From: Marthasterias glacialis
Lineage: Eukaryota > Echinodermata > Asteroidea > Forcipulatida > Asteriidae
Assembly (NCBI GenBank): GCA_911728455.2
Contig: OU452235.1
Span: forward strand, 9,844,634 to 9,908,633
Direction of reading: 5' to 3'
DNA: 64,000 nt
This document shows positions 31,964 to 43,500 of the stretch, in pieces. Positions within the stretch are counted from its first letter, which is position 1, and each line of letters opens with the position of its first letter. The notes under the pieces are model-generated. The model worked only from the letters and a program-made list of their open reading frames with translations. It searched no databases and was not told where the DNA came from. Made by a program: the position numbers and the translations under genes.

Positions 31964-32107
31964 GAGCAGGGCGCCCTCGCCTAAAGGTCAAAATGAGATT
32001 GTTCATTGGCCAATCCTGTGCGCTGCGCGTTCAAACCTCTGCGTTATAATTGTTTCATCATTAATTTACCTCTAAGATGGCGGCGTGATGACGTCAATGC
32101 ATAAGGT
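31964..32107 (+). mobile_element. MITE-like repeat, copy 1 (left end missing)
   Basis: GAGCAGGGCGCCCTCGCCTA, then TTGTTCATTGGCCAATCCTG and CTAAGATGGCGGCGTGATGA followed by GTCAATGCATAAGGT. Near-identical to 32210-32341 in the same orientation. Confidence 0.7.
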
Positions 32108-32185
32108 ATATAGCTCTATGGCTCAAACCTCTCTATAATAATAGAGAAGTTTCACGTGACGTCACCCGATACCTTTTTCTATATA

Positions 32186-32344
32186 GACCTTATGTACTTG
32201 ACGTCATTTGAGTAGGGCGCCCTCGCCTAGAGGTCAAAATGGGGTTGTTCATTGGCCAATCCTGTGCACCGCTGCGTTTCCATTGTTTTATCATCGATTT
32301 ACCTCTAAGATGGCGGCGTGATGATGTCAATGCATAAGGTCTAT
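32186..32344. mobile_element. MITE with AGACCTTATG ends, copy 2
   Basis: The left end AGACCTTATGTACTTGACGT pairs with the right end GATGTCAATGCATAAGGTCT. The interior matches copy 1 at 31964-32107. No coding capacity. Confidence 0.7.
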
Positions 32345-33094
32345 GCTGCGTGCACAAACAGGCGCTGGAAATCATTCAGCAGACGACGCGCCAGCCATTG
32401 TGCATGGCTGTACCCAACATGGCTGCAAAACGAACTTTTCCCGGGCTCATGCAACCTCTCTATCGGATTGTTGAGTCGAGTGCACAGTGGTTGAGTGATA
32501 GCCAACCTCGTCCCAGGGGTAATTGATCTCGCCGCGCCATTTTTGTTTTGTTTTTTGGTACCGAGTTTGGCTTGATCATAGTCTGGTTCTCCCTGACCAA
32601 AGATTCCCTAACGACTCTTGCTAAAAATCTTAGGTCAGGCATCATCCAAAGCTAAACATAGATTATGACGCAACATTATATAAATATTCATTACTAGTCA
32701 CCACCGGTGGACGCTGTCATTGGATAAAAAAAAATGGAGTGCTGATGACGAGCTTTGTTTACTTTCAAAAAGCCTGGGATAATCAGTTTGTAAAAATGTT
32801 ACAATAATGTATTCAAATTATAGTGTTTAATTTGTTGGGGGGAAAAAAAGAAAAACGATAATGGGATGTGTCTGCAAAATTGTTCAATTTTTATCAGCAA
32901 AAGAAATGTCCGACCATCAACGACACTGTCCGAATGTTGACCACAACGATTTCGGAGCATTTTGGATATTTTTCGGAAAAGGAGGAATTTCTCCTTTTTG
33001 TCACGTGACATTAATTGGGTGAGTACCGGACCCTAAAATCGACAGAGAATGTTAGTTTAATCCTTGTTAGTTGTAGTGTGAGAAGGCAAACTTT
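32345..33094. other. Intergenic, nothing recognised
   Basis: Short open frames only (61-70 codons, minus), none with domain signals. Confidence 0.4.
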
Positions 33095-33650
33095 GAATTA
33101 CCAAATTTAATATTCTCGGCAACCTGCGGAAATCTAAGTTCTGAAAACACTAAAGCGGCCGTAGAGCGTCCGGGGGCTTTGCTCCCGAACCCCCATAAGA
33201 ATTGTTGCCCATACAAGCTCCAACAGTAGGGGATCGGTCCCGAATCTTAAGTACTCAAAGTTTCAATTTCAAAATTAAACGTACATTTTCGGCAACTTGA
33301 CAGTCCTCCTTAGCCCTGAAAACACTTAAAACCGTAGAGTGTCCGGGGGCTTCACCCCCTGGACTTCCGCTAGAATTTGCGTCTATATACTCCAACAGGG
33401 GATTCGCAAAAAAAAAGGATTTTCAAAGCTTGCATTTCGAATATGAGTCGTCAAATGATCAGCATCTGAGGGCCATTTTAAACCTTCCAAACACTAGTGA
33501 AAAACCTCATGAGCGCTCGGGGGCTATGCCCCCGACCCCCCATGTCATTGTGCTTTTACTTTCATTTGATAATATCAGTCGGCATATTAGGCTTCCACCC
33601 CCCCCCCCCCCCCAAAGAAAGTGCCTTCGCTACGCCGCCACTGGAAACGA
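33095..33650 (-). repeat. Dispersed repeat of about 170-bp diverged units (copy 2)
   Basis: Inverse complement of the repeat at 6595-7245. The + strand shows CCGTAGAGCGTCCGGGGGCT, CCTTAGCCCTGAAAACACTT, CTCCAACAGGGGATTCGC, a C homopolymer and GTGCCTTCGCTACGCCGCC. The 143-codon frame overlapping it reads through repeat sequence and is not a gene. Confidence 0.75.
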
Positions 33651-34493
33651 GAGATATCGATACGGCGCGCTGCCCATCATGATGGTGGCGAGGTTGAGCG
33701 ATAGCGGCATGTCGAAAAACAGATTTTCAGAAAGCGCCCTCTGTTGTTTTATTTGCGATAGGGACGATAATGAGCGCAGCGGTATCAGGGGTGTGTTTTG
33801 GCGACTCGACCAGAAACAAGTTTCCGGACCCATCAAATTCACAGACCAGAACAATTTTTAAGAGCTACGCAAGAACGAGTCGGTAACCAGGAGCAGTGGG
33901 TACATTTCTTAGAAACTAATGTTCTCAAAATGTACATTGTAATGTCGTAGCGCGTCAGGCTGGCACGCGTGATGTTACGTTTTGTGCATAATTATTTTGC
34001 CACATAAAATCTACTTTTTAGACCCCAAATTCAACAATTCTTAATACCAACGTAAGTTTTGTGTGAGTATATACATTAAAGTCACATAATAGTTTCAGTT
34101 TTCAGAAACGATCTCAAAATCCCTGCTTAAATATGTTAATATTTACAATAAACATCACCCTCCTTGACGTTTTCTATGGAGAGGTGATCAGCTGGCGAAG
34201 TTGAAAGCGTGTGTGTGATCTGTGTGACGTAGTTGCACAAGGTCTATAGCCACGAAAGCCTTGACGAAAGGCTACACCTCCCAGCTTGTCACATGATGCA
34301 CACCAGGAAATTAATAAGGGGATCAATACTTGAGCCCTGACCGACTGTGTTTTCCGCCTTCCGGTACCCGTGTCTTCTATTCTTCTCTTCTGTTCTCTTA
34401 CGAATTATCCCTCTCTAGACAGGGCAGTAGCTTCAGACATTAAGTGTTTGGTAAGTTTTATGTGGGCAAATAGGACCCGAGCTAGTGTAGTAC
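33650..34493. other. Intergenic, nothing recognised
   Basis: No supported coding or repeat feature; a few short frames only. Confidence 0.4.
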
Positions 34494-34502
34494 AGGTTGA
34501 AT

Positions 34503-34633
34503 TAGACCCAGTAACTGGGGCGCTGTACTCCTTTTTTTAAATTTTGACATTGTCGGTCGTACTAGCTAGAGTACGACCGACAATGTCAAAATTTTAAAAA
34601 AAAAGGAGTACAGCGCCCCAGTTACTGGGTCTA
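34503..34633. mobile_element. TAGACCCAGTAACTGGGG hairpin MITE (copy a), 9-bp target duplication
   Basis: A 131-bp near-perfect hairpin running from TAGACCCAGTAACTGGGGCG to CGCCCCAGTTACTGGGTCTA. The centre GTACTAGCTAGAGTAC makes the turn. It is flanked by AGGTTGAAT on both sides (34494-34502 and 34634-34642), a 9-bp target duplication. Confidence 0.92.
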
Positions 34634-34694
34634 AGGTTGAATTATGAATGTTTCTTTACAATATCGATACATGTCAGATGTCATGTTGTCATGT

Positions 34695-35152
34695 TGTAAC
34701 GGGCAAAGGTTATTTATACTTATAGGGATGAGTAGACCCAGTAACTGGGGCGTTGTACTCCTTTTTTTAAAATTTTGACATTGTCGGTCGTACTAGCTAG
34801 TACGACCGACAATGTCAAAATTTAAAAAAAGGAGTACAGCGCCCCAGTTACTGGGTCTAAGGGATGAGTAGAACTACAATTAACAAAACATACCTTGAGA
34901 TCGATGAGATATTATCTGATTTTTAGTTGACTAACGTTATATAATTTATGATCACCTTGGCATGTTAGCCATGTTGGAAAACGGATCTCAATATTCCAGA
35001 ATACATCAGCCATGTAGGCTACAAACAAAGGTCAAGGTATAGATTGCCTTGAGGGCAGCTTAATATAATATTTAAATATTAACAATATAGGCCCCCTACA
35101 CAATGACAATGTAGTATGGGTAATTCAGTTTAATCATCAGGGTATGTGTTAC
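34695..35152 (-). repeat. 3' LTR of the Ty3/gypsy fossil
   Basis: On the + strand it begins TGTAACGGGCAAAGG and ends near ATGTGTTAC. It is homologous to 41435-41696 but contains the 127-bp MITE copy b plus its 9-bp duplication, which explains most of the length difference. Confidence 0.85.
34733..34859. mobile_element. TAGACCCAGTAACTGGGG hairpin MITE (copy b) inside the 3' LTR
   Basis: A 127-bp hairpin with the same ends as copy a, flanked by AGGGATGAG on both sides (34724-34732 and 34860-34868). The other LTR has a single, uninterrupted copy of this site, which proves insertion with a 9-bp duplication. Confidence 0.94.
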
Positions 35153-35197
35153 TGTTGAGTCCCAACTTGACAATCGCCCCAGCTATAGTTGGGACTG

Positions 35198-35785
35198 GTC
35201 CCAACCTGAGTGTTATACTGGGGCGCCCCAACTATAGTTGGGATCGCCCGTGCAGCTCTACACAAAAGCGGAGCCGGAGCCAAAGACGAGGTTTGGAAAA
35301 GGCCCTTTGGTTGATAGTAGTATCGGTCTTCTGGGCCGCTAACTAGTCATAATTAATTATGTACAGAACATGTGGGTAACAAGTGTCTTTTTTAGAGGGT
35401 TCTGACGACGGACACATATGACAGGTGACGTTTTCAGTTTCCAAAGTTCGGATTTAATTTCCCTTCTCTCGGAAACCAAAATTTTAATTCGTCTCAAATG
35501 TTATCAAGTACTAAAATAAAGTGGTCTTAATAACTTCATACTTTTTTGTTTTTCATTCTTGTCCATTTCGTTAAAAAAATTAAAGAAATTAACATTGTCA
35601 TTATTAACACTTCCAGTATTGTGTTGTCGTTTGTGCGGACATATCACATTCTGTGTGTGTGTGTGGGGGGGGGGGGTGGCATCGCTAATTTTGCCTCCAT
35701 GTTCACATGGCTCCGATGGTACTCTGTATTTACAGCAATCCCAACTATAGTTGGGGCGCCCCAACTGTAACACTCAAGTTGGGAC
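35198..35785. mobile_element. TIR element with CCCAACTATAGTTGGG ends
   Basis: The left end GTCCCAACCTGAGTGTTATA continues with CTGGGGCGCCCCAACTATAG. The right end TAACACTCAAGTTGGGAC is its inverse. CCAACTATAGTTGG is itself a palindrome. An extra, partly matching piece lies at 35157-35195. The interior includes a (GT)n and G tract near 35655-35675. Confidence 0.72.
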
Positions 35786-35840
35786 ATTACTGCTACACTC
35801 CCCCATCCTAAGAAATAAGAGTAGTCCCCCCAGGGGTAAT

Positions 35841-36454
35841 GTCGTCGGGTGCCCGGCAGAAGGTCGTCAGGAGAATATTTTGGTAAACATTTTTTTAATT
35901 TTTTTGGGGGGCACAAATCTGTAGTGTTTTGAATTGCCTTTTGACACAAACACTAATTAATGATATTGCGTAACTATGACGTAATTAGCAATTGTAAAAG
36001 GACGTAAGGGTGACAGCGCGCGACAGCACTAAATCTTTACCCAGCAGAAGGTCGTAAGTATTCACAATGTATAGGCCAGTCCCGCGTTGGCACCGCGCCA
36101 AAAAACACAGTGCTGTGCCACGCGCAAAGAGCGGGGAGCGCATAAGTCCTTTTACGCCCGTGTGTGCTAATGCGTGCGCCCACTTCACGAGTGAATTTCT
36201 TCCCAGCAGAAGGTCGTAAAGCTTTTTACATCGTAACGTGCCTACAATCAGATTTGCAGTATTAACGAATAACTGAAATAAACAATTTGCTAACATGATT
36301 CAAAATTGTATCTTTTCTTCTTTTGCTTCTTTTAAACTCCGTGCATTGATTATTAAACGTTTGAGAAACAATCAAAATCTAAAACTTGATTTACTCGTAA
36401 AGTACAATTGTGTGTGTGCGCGCGCTTACGACCTTCTGCCGGGCACGCGACGAT
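35841..36454. mobile_element. TIR element with GGCAGAAGGTCGT ends
   Basis: Left GTCGTCGGGTGCCCGGCAGA then AGGTCGT; right ACGACCTTCTGCCGGGCACG then CGACGAT, inverted with two mismatches over 27 bp. Two further internal CCAGCAGAAGGTCGTAA motifs (near 36042 and 36204). A related element lies at 62990-63250. Confidence 0.72.
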
Positions 36455-39400
36455 GTGTGGGTCAAGTGCAAAGAGTAAATGCTAAAAATAACAAGGCGAC
36501 ATTTTTCTTCTCTCTGAGGAGTTGCCTTAGTAAAAAACAAAGAAATCCCTAAATGATGCAAAAACAAGCAGTATTTCTTTAGGAGAGACAGTGCGGAATT
36601 ACATGAGATTATAAGCGTTCATAAATAAACAGCGTTCAGTTCACTGATCACAGTTCAACAGATGACAACTGCTATAACTTCAAACAGTAAACTTCCAGCA
36701 TTGCTAGAAAACACATGAGCAAAATGGTAATCCATAGGGCAAGTGATTGCTAAGTTTGTGTCTGCGAAATGGGATATTCAGTCAGTCTGGCAAGGTTTAA
36801 CTTGGTTCACATGGGCGATGATCTCCTTAGTCGGGTGAGCGAGACTGACCAGCTTAAAATGGACTGGTGTAGGCAGGCTAGCAAAAACAAAGTGGCCACT
36901 CCGGCAGTCTGCAAGCTTCGCGCTAAAGGGTTTGGATGCATCCGACAGAGAGTGGGTCTTCACCATTACATGGTCACCTGCACGGATTTGGGGCTGGCGG
37001 CAACCATGGTAAGACCATGGTTGTATTGACGAGCTTGCTTTTTCTGTGCGATGTCCATGTAGCGTTAAACTTGTTGCTGGAGTTCTTCACCGGTAGTGGC
37101 AGGGGGGTTGAGGGAGCCACTGTCCAATTTGTTTGACAGGGGTGATCGCATAGCTCGACCTATCATCTGGCTGGAAGGAGCAACTCCAGTGGGTTTGTGA
37201 TCTGCAGAATTGAGAGCAAACACAAATTCTGAAACATGTACATCCTACGCTTGATGATCAGTGGTTGTGAATGCCTGCAGCATCCCTTTGATGTTTCTAT
37301 TCACCCATTCCACCCAGTTTGTTTGCTGATGATAGGGTGTAATAAACTTCTGATGAACACCCCCTCTGAACAAACTGTCCAACAGCATGGCTGATAAATT
37401 GCTGGCTGTTATCCGAAAGGAGACAGCAAGGTGCTCCACAGCGACTAAACAGTTGGCGCACAATAATACATGCGATGTTCTTGCCAGTGGCTTTCTTTAT
37501 GGGAAAGATTTCACACCATTTGCTGAAATGGTCAACGTCCACTAGTATTCATGGCCCTTGTAACTTTTGGGGAGGTGCCCCATCAGATCAACACCGACTA
37601 CCTCCCAAGGCTCACTAGAGTGGGTGGAAAGGATCATTCCATCGACAACTCGAAACTCCTGAGCCTGTTTCTCTATGCGTTTGGCTTTGCGGGGGTCATC
37701 AGGCAAGGTAGCATCAGGAATTTAGTGAAGTTGGCACTGTCTGCGTCTTGGAGTTGGGCATCATGAAGATGTGCACGAGTGAGATTAGTACCAGCACAAA
37801 TATCCAGAGTCACAGAGGTATTGCGCCACAATAGCTCTTTGTGGTTGTCACGGCGGTGTTTACTGCAAAGAGGATGAGCACCTAGGAAGTTGTTCAGCCT
37901 TCCTCTTGCGAACATGAACACATTTTGGGTGAAACCTATAAGCCACAGTCATCACACTGGATCCAGTCCAAAATCTCTCCTCGTGGATCAAGGCAAACTG
38001 TAGCACTGCAAGGTACAGGTCAAATCTGTGGGGACTGTGTTATCAGGTGTAAGTGTCACAGGCGTTACCAGACCTGCACCAACATCATCGGGGGCAGACT
38101 TGTCAATTAGTGGCTCCCAACCTCAACACAGGGCTGGCTTGGTGGCAGAACAACACCGACGACATTGAGAACCTCAGGAATTCGCGATAGTGCATCAGCA
38201 GGGACATTGTGCTGGGGGCCAGGACGGTAAACTACATCAAAAGAATAATCTTGCAGTCGGAGAACTCATCGTGCTAGTCATCCCGTCAACTTAATTTTAC
38301 GGAACAACCAACAGAGTGCTTGATGATCAGTCACGACACAGGATTTTGCCCCTTCCAAGTGGGAGTGCCATTTTTCTAGTGCACAGACCACTGCCAAACA
38401 CTCTTTCTCTGTGACACTATAGTTGCGTTCGGCATCATTGAGTGAGCGACTGGCATGCATGTAGGCGACCACGCCTTTCACAGGGTTTTGTGACTGGAGA
38501 AGCATGGCCTCAAGTCCCACATTGCTAGCATCAGTATGAACCTCAAACGGCTGACTGTGGTCAGGGAAAGCAAGGATGGGGTCGGTAGTTAGCAAATGTT
38601 TTAGCTGAGTAAAGGACGACCGGCATTCTGGGGTCCATTCCCAATTCACCTTCTTTCGGCGTAGTTTATGTAGTGATTCCGCAATGCCAGCATATTTGGG
38701 AATGAACTTATTGAACCAGGCTGCCATTCATAAGAAGTGTTCAAGCTGTTTGACTGTGCTCGGCTCGGGGTAAGCCAAGATTGATGACACCTTATCTGGA
38801 TTTGGTTTCACACCATCCTGGCTCACAATATGTCCAAGATAGTGCATCTCATGTTTGGCAAAGGTTTACTTTTCCAATTCGATTTTCAACCCAGCAACCT
38901 GAAGTTTAATAGTACTTCGCGTAAGTCAACTAGGTGCTGGTTTAGGTCAGTGGAGTAGACCACAATGTCATCAAGGTATACGTAGTATGTGCGACCAATG
39001 AGGTTCCCTAGTACTGATGACATAAGACGTTGAAAGCTGGCTGGTCCGTTCCCCACACCAAAAGGAAGAACTCAAAATTAGAACAATCCCTCATCGCAAA
39101 CAAATGCTGTTTTTTCAAAATCTTCAGGGGCAAAACCCATCTGCCAGTATCCTGAGTGAAGATCGAGAGAACTGAACACTCTGGCTCCGTGCAGTGATTC
39201 TAGGATCGAATTAATGGTCGGCATGGGAAAGGCATCCAGCTTAGTAACTGAATTTAAGCAGCGATAATCTACACACATGCGATATCCCCCTGATTTCTTA
39301 GGGACCATGAGGACTGGCACTGCCCATGGCGAAAAAAGACGCCTCAATTTTCCCAGAGGACAAAAGTTTATGAATCTCCTGCTGTAGAGCGTGTTTGATC

Positions 39401-41434
39401 TGCTGACAAACGATAGGGGCATTGATGAATAGGTTCAGCCTTGCCGATGTTGATGTGATGCTGAGCAATGTCTGTGTGGCCAGGGTGGTCTGAGAGCACA
39501 TCAGGAAAATCGTTCAAAACATCTACTAACTGACGATTTTCATCTGTGATGAGTTTATCATCAATCGTTAGTGTAGAGGGGGAGGGTAAGTTTGCATCAA
39601 CCAGGGAGGGGTCTCGTTTAGTGGGGTGTGCTAAAGGTGGTGGCACCCCCAGAATTGAGAACTGGACACATGGACCCAATTCATTTTTTGTCCAGTAGCA
39701 GTTCCAACCAAAGTCGAGGACGAGGTTTGCTGTTCGAACAAAGTCAATACCCAAAATAATTGGGGGTGGCAAATTACGAACGCAATGAAATAGCACATCT
39801 GTTTGCGTACCGCCTACCTCAATAGGTAATGTGTAGGCAACTCAGTACCATCCAGCATTGTGAAGGTTTGAACTGCAGACGAAAGAGCTGGAACAACCTT
39901 CAAGTGATCACACAGTTCATCAGTGATGAGGGACAGTGTAGACCCTGTGTCCACTAAGGCTGTAAAGCCAAATTGGTCATTGATGGTGACTTCAACCAAT
40001 GGACCAATGCCAGGGCATGGATTGAAATCATGCAAGTCAGTATTCGCCAGGGCACATGGACCTTGCTGAATAAAATTTACACTGTTGGACGTGGCGGCAG
40101 GTGGTCCAGCCTTTGGTTTGTCTGGAGTTGACGGCGATCTAATCGAGTGGTGAGCCAAATCAGTCTTTGGTGGAGCTAGCATGGAGCTGTCTGACTCTCT
40201 GTGTCCCAATTGGAGACAGTGGTGGCAAACAACATGTCGAGGTTAGTCTGGTTTGCGTGACCAACTCTGACCAAGGGTGACATCTGTACGAGCAGTAGTA
40301 GTTTGTGGGGATCGTGCATCTGGTTTGGCAGAAAGTATAGGTAGTGGTGTGCCAGTTTTGCTCAAAGGTTTGTTTGATGATGGTTGCGTAGTCATGGTGG
40401 TGTTGCTCAGGCGATGTAGGAGAAATTCATCAACTGCCTTGGCAGCTTTTGCCAACGATACAAACTTCTTTTCACGAAGCTTTAGTCGGAGCTGTTCATC
40501 TCGAACAGTAGAAAGGAATTGATCAATTATCACAAGGTTGAGTGCTTGCTTGGTGTCAATATCCTCATGCTTTATAGCTGAGGGTATTTTAGTCCATTTG
40601 ATGAAGTTATCTTCAAGGCGATGAGCAAATTCTTCAAAGGTCTCATCCGCCTTTTTTGTGTCAGATTTGTACTTCAATATGTACTCCTTTGGGGGTAGCG
40701 TCGATGGATCACTTCCACTATTTTGTTGTAATCACACTTGTCAACGTCGCTTAGTGAATGAAAAGCTTTTTGGGCATTCCCAGTTAGATAGGGTACCAAC
40801 AAACGTGGCCACTCATCCTTGGGTTTTTTGGCTGCAGCGGCTAGACGTTCAAAAGTGCTTAAATAGCATGCTACATCATTATCAGTACCAAGCTTGTGAA
40901 AATCCAGGAGTTTTGTTCCCACTTTCACAACCGGCAGCATCTTAGTAGAATTGGCGACAGCAGTAGCAAGTGTTTGCATAACTTTTCTGTGTCTTGTTGC
41001 CTAGATGTTTCAAGCTCTTTGATTATCTTGAGAAGTTCAAGGGCTTCTAAACCCTTCTGTGCTGATGGTAACTGTTCCACCATGTATGACAAATCACAGA
41101 GGCATGTGATACGCTCTTGTTTGGTTTTGATTGCTGAGACATCAATGTGGTTCAGTTCACAAAGTCTACCGATGTGGTCGGCTGTAAAACGGCTCAGATA
41201 GGTTGCTTTATCCATATTATGGCAAATATTCAATGGTCATACAACTGGAATAGGTCAACTCTCAATAACTGTGTTGATAATTTGGTGGTTTCTGAAGAGC
41301 ACAATGTAACAACACTCAGCAGTGTGTGTAAAACAGTGTTCTTTAACGTGACGATCTAATCAAGAATTCCATCATCAAATACTCAAATCAAAAGGAACAA
41401 TGTTCTTATTCTGTATCCTGCCGACTACACCAAT

Positions 41435-41696
41435 TGTAACAGGCAAAGGTTACTTTTTATAGGGATGAGTAAAACATACCTTGAGATTGACGAATTATTA
41501 TTTAATTTTTAATTGACTATTTAATTTATGATCATCTTGGCATGTCAGCCATCTTGGAAAAAAGACCCCAATATCCCAGAATACATCAGCCATGTACAAA
41601 GGTCAAGGTATGGAGTGCCTTGAGGGCAACTTAATAACAATATACACAATGTAGTATAATGGATAATTCAGTATAATCATCATGGTATATGTGTTA
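41435..41696 (-). repeat. 5' LTR of the Ty3/gypsy fossil
   Basis: The + strand begins TGTAACAGGCAAAGG and ends near ATATGTGTTAC, with GTTAC mirroring the starting TGTAAC. It shares CAGCCATCTTGGAAAA-like and AGAATACATCAGCCATGTA blocks with the other LTR. Confidence 0.85.
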
Positions 41697-41848
41697 CCGC
41701 TACAATGTAGTAGCGCCTACCTTAGGCATACAGGACTTGAATTTGAACTACGATTACATTTGTCATTAGGCCTATGGTCAGTATGGAAACCTTTTCGACA
41801 AAAATGTATCCGACCTAGTCCTAGTGTAGTACAGGAGCGTAGTATAGT

Positions 41849-42181
41849 TTTACCCAGTAACTGGGGCACTGTACTCCTTTATCGGTCGTACTAGCGCCCC
41901 AGTAAGTTTTATGTGTTGGCGCTGTGACAAATTATGACGAAATGGATTTAAAACGAATCTGTGATACCCTGTTCAAAAATTGCCAAAATTACGACAAAGA
42001 CTCAACAGAGTTGCTGGAAAATCGCCTACTGGCTTCTCAAGATATCAAAGATGAAATAAAAGGCATTTATTTGTACTCACGATCATTTTCATCGCCAACA
42101 CATACCTTACTGGGGCACTAGTACGACCGATAAATTCAAAATCTCAAAAAAGGAGTACAGTGCCCCAGTTACTGGGTCTAA
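41849..42181. mobile_element. TAGACCCAGTAACTGGGG family, long form (copy c)
   Basis: The left end CCCAGTAACTGGGGCACTGT and right end CAGTGCCCCAGTTACTGGGT enclose about 290 bp. The interior reads CAAAATTACGACAAAGACTC, GAGTTGCTGGAAAATCG, TCTCAAGATATCAAAGATGA. A 65-codon frame (41924-42121) runs through it: KRICDTLFKNCQNYDKD, then LLENRLLASQDIKDEIKG. Shared interior sequence at 20.8, 42.2 and 51.7 kb shows this is the fuller form of the hairpin MITEs. Confidence 0.8.
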
Positions 42182-42392
42182 TTAAATGCATCTTATTTCA
42201 TCTTTGATATCTTGAGGAGCCAGCAGGCGATTTTCAAGCTTTTTTTTCATGTCCTTGTTGTCATTTCGGGAATTTTGGGCAGAAAATTGCCGATTCCTTA
42301 AACATCTGCAAGGTCTCCCTGAGGCGGTAGTCCAACCGATAATGTCAAAAATTGTGAAAAAGGAGTTCAGCTCCCCAGTTACTGGGTCTATA
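42182..42392. mobile_element. TAGACCCAGTAACTGGGG family, partial long form (copy d)
   Basis: It contains the inverse of the family core (ATCTTTGATATCTTGAGGAG, GCGATTTTCAAGC) and the right end CTCCCCAGTTACTGGGTCTA. It abuts copy c, so the two may share an end or be nested. Confidence 0.7.
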
Positions 42393-42487
42393 GTTATTAG
42401 TAACACTTGATCGTCCTGAGTCCCGAAAGTCGTAGATTCGTTTTAAATTCACCCAAATCCAATTGCCAAAATGTGTGTATAATGTTA

Positions 42488-42612
42488 GACCCAGTAACTG
42501 GGGCGCTGTACTCCTTTTTTGAGTATATTGACTTCATCGGTCGTACTAGTAGTTGACCGATGAAGTCAAAATCTAAAAAAAAAAGAGTACAGCACCCCAG
42601 TTACTGTCTATG
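42488..42612. mobile_element. TAGACCCAGTAACTGGGG hairpin MITE (copy e)
   Basis: It starts TTAGACCCAGTAACTGGGGC and ends CAGCACCCCAGTTACTGTCT. The arms pair around CGGTCGTACTAGTAGTTGACCG. The right end lacks GG relative to other copies and no clear target duplication is seen. Confidence 0.82.
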
Positions 42613-42614
42613 AA

Positions 42615-43190
42615 AAACCATGCACACTTTTCAGCATTTATTGTTCTTTTTTTTTATTGTTTGCAACCGAAATTAACTGTTGTGTTTTTTTTTTAGGTTT
42701 TCAGATACAGTTAAATTCTCGAATATGACAGCATTTTAGAGGGAAATATTTCACAGAAAAAATTGTTTCTTGTATTAACTTAACAAACGAGCTATGTGCA
42801 ATTATCGCAGCTTTCAAAAGGTTTTTACTCTTACCTGCATAGAACGATAAAATGTATACAAAGATAAACAGGCAATTTGAATTACTACAAAGTGTCGTCG
42901 AGATCATGAAAAATAAGCAATTTCCGGGTCTTCCGTGCTCTCGTGCTACATATCTTTATGAGTGCTTTGAATGGTGCTACTCTGTTCACTGAACGTCATT
43001 TTTGGTTATTTGGGATGCTGTGTGTGCAACTTTTGGCTGCGCCATGAAATGTAAGCTTTTGAATTGGTTAGGCTTACTTTTATTAATCCTGGCCATCTAA
43101 GAATTTCTGTTGTTTTTGTTTTATTTGTTTATTTGTTGTTTTTCATGACACTAACAACAAATCAAGTGACCTAAAGGTCAACTCTAAAAA
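42615..43190. other. Intergenic, nothing recognised
   Basis: AT-rich with T homopolymers. 42650-42760 resembles 24420-24540 (GCAATCGAAATCAGCTG / GCAACCGAAATTAACTG; TTTTCAGATACA...TTCTC; AAATATTTCACAG), suggesting a shared dispersed repeat flank. Confidence 0.4.
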
Positions 43191-43500
43191 CAATATTGGG
43201 TAAAATGTTTACCTTTACACAGGAAAAAATGGTTGTCGGTCTGGGTAAAACAATTTACCCAACTCGAGGTACATGTAATTGTCTTGGTTTTAAGGGGTTT
43301 TCCGAAGTAAAAAGGTAGTGGGTCTTTAATGAGCTGATTATCTACGGGTCAATGGATTCAGAATTGATTCCTGGAGCAGTGTTTGATCGCCCTTGCCGGA
43401 TCAAGTGTAAACGCGGTCCAAGTTTGTTTTACCTTGGAAAACCCTGTAAAACCTAGACACTTACCCCGAGTTACCGCTTGTTTAATTTTGCATTCATCCC
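43190..43500. repeat. GGTAAA/TTTACC-rich repeat
   Basis: TGGGTAAAATGTTTACC, GGGTAAAACAATTTACCC and, near 43430-43480, TTTTACCTTGGAAAACCCTG. These half-sites recall the outer flanks of the foldback at 17690-18640. The termini are not clear. Confidence 0.4.

Larger units (their letters stand above)
34695..41696 (-). mobile_element. Ty3/gypsy LTR retrotransposon, broken fossil
   Basis: An old, broken minus-strand element of about 7.0 kb including later insertions. Parts from its 5' end (high coordinates): LTR 41435-41696; primer-binding site 41415-41432, complementary to a tRNA-Ser 3' end; gag-like region about 40240-41230; aspartic protease about 39810-40210; reverse transcriptase about 38800-39500; RNase H about 38280-38730; integrase about 37240-37960; 3' LTR 34695-35152. 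No envelope-like gene was recognised. The frame is interrupted many times. The two LTRs differ visibly, so the insertion is not recent. At least three smaller elements have inserted into it. Confidence 0.88.

Noticed and set aside
33430-33861. 143-codon + frame
   Set aside because: Its first half runs through the modular repeat and poly-C tract (proline run); no domain or splice support.
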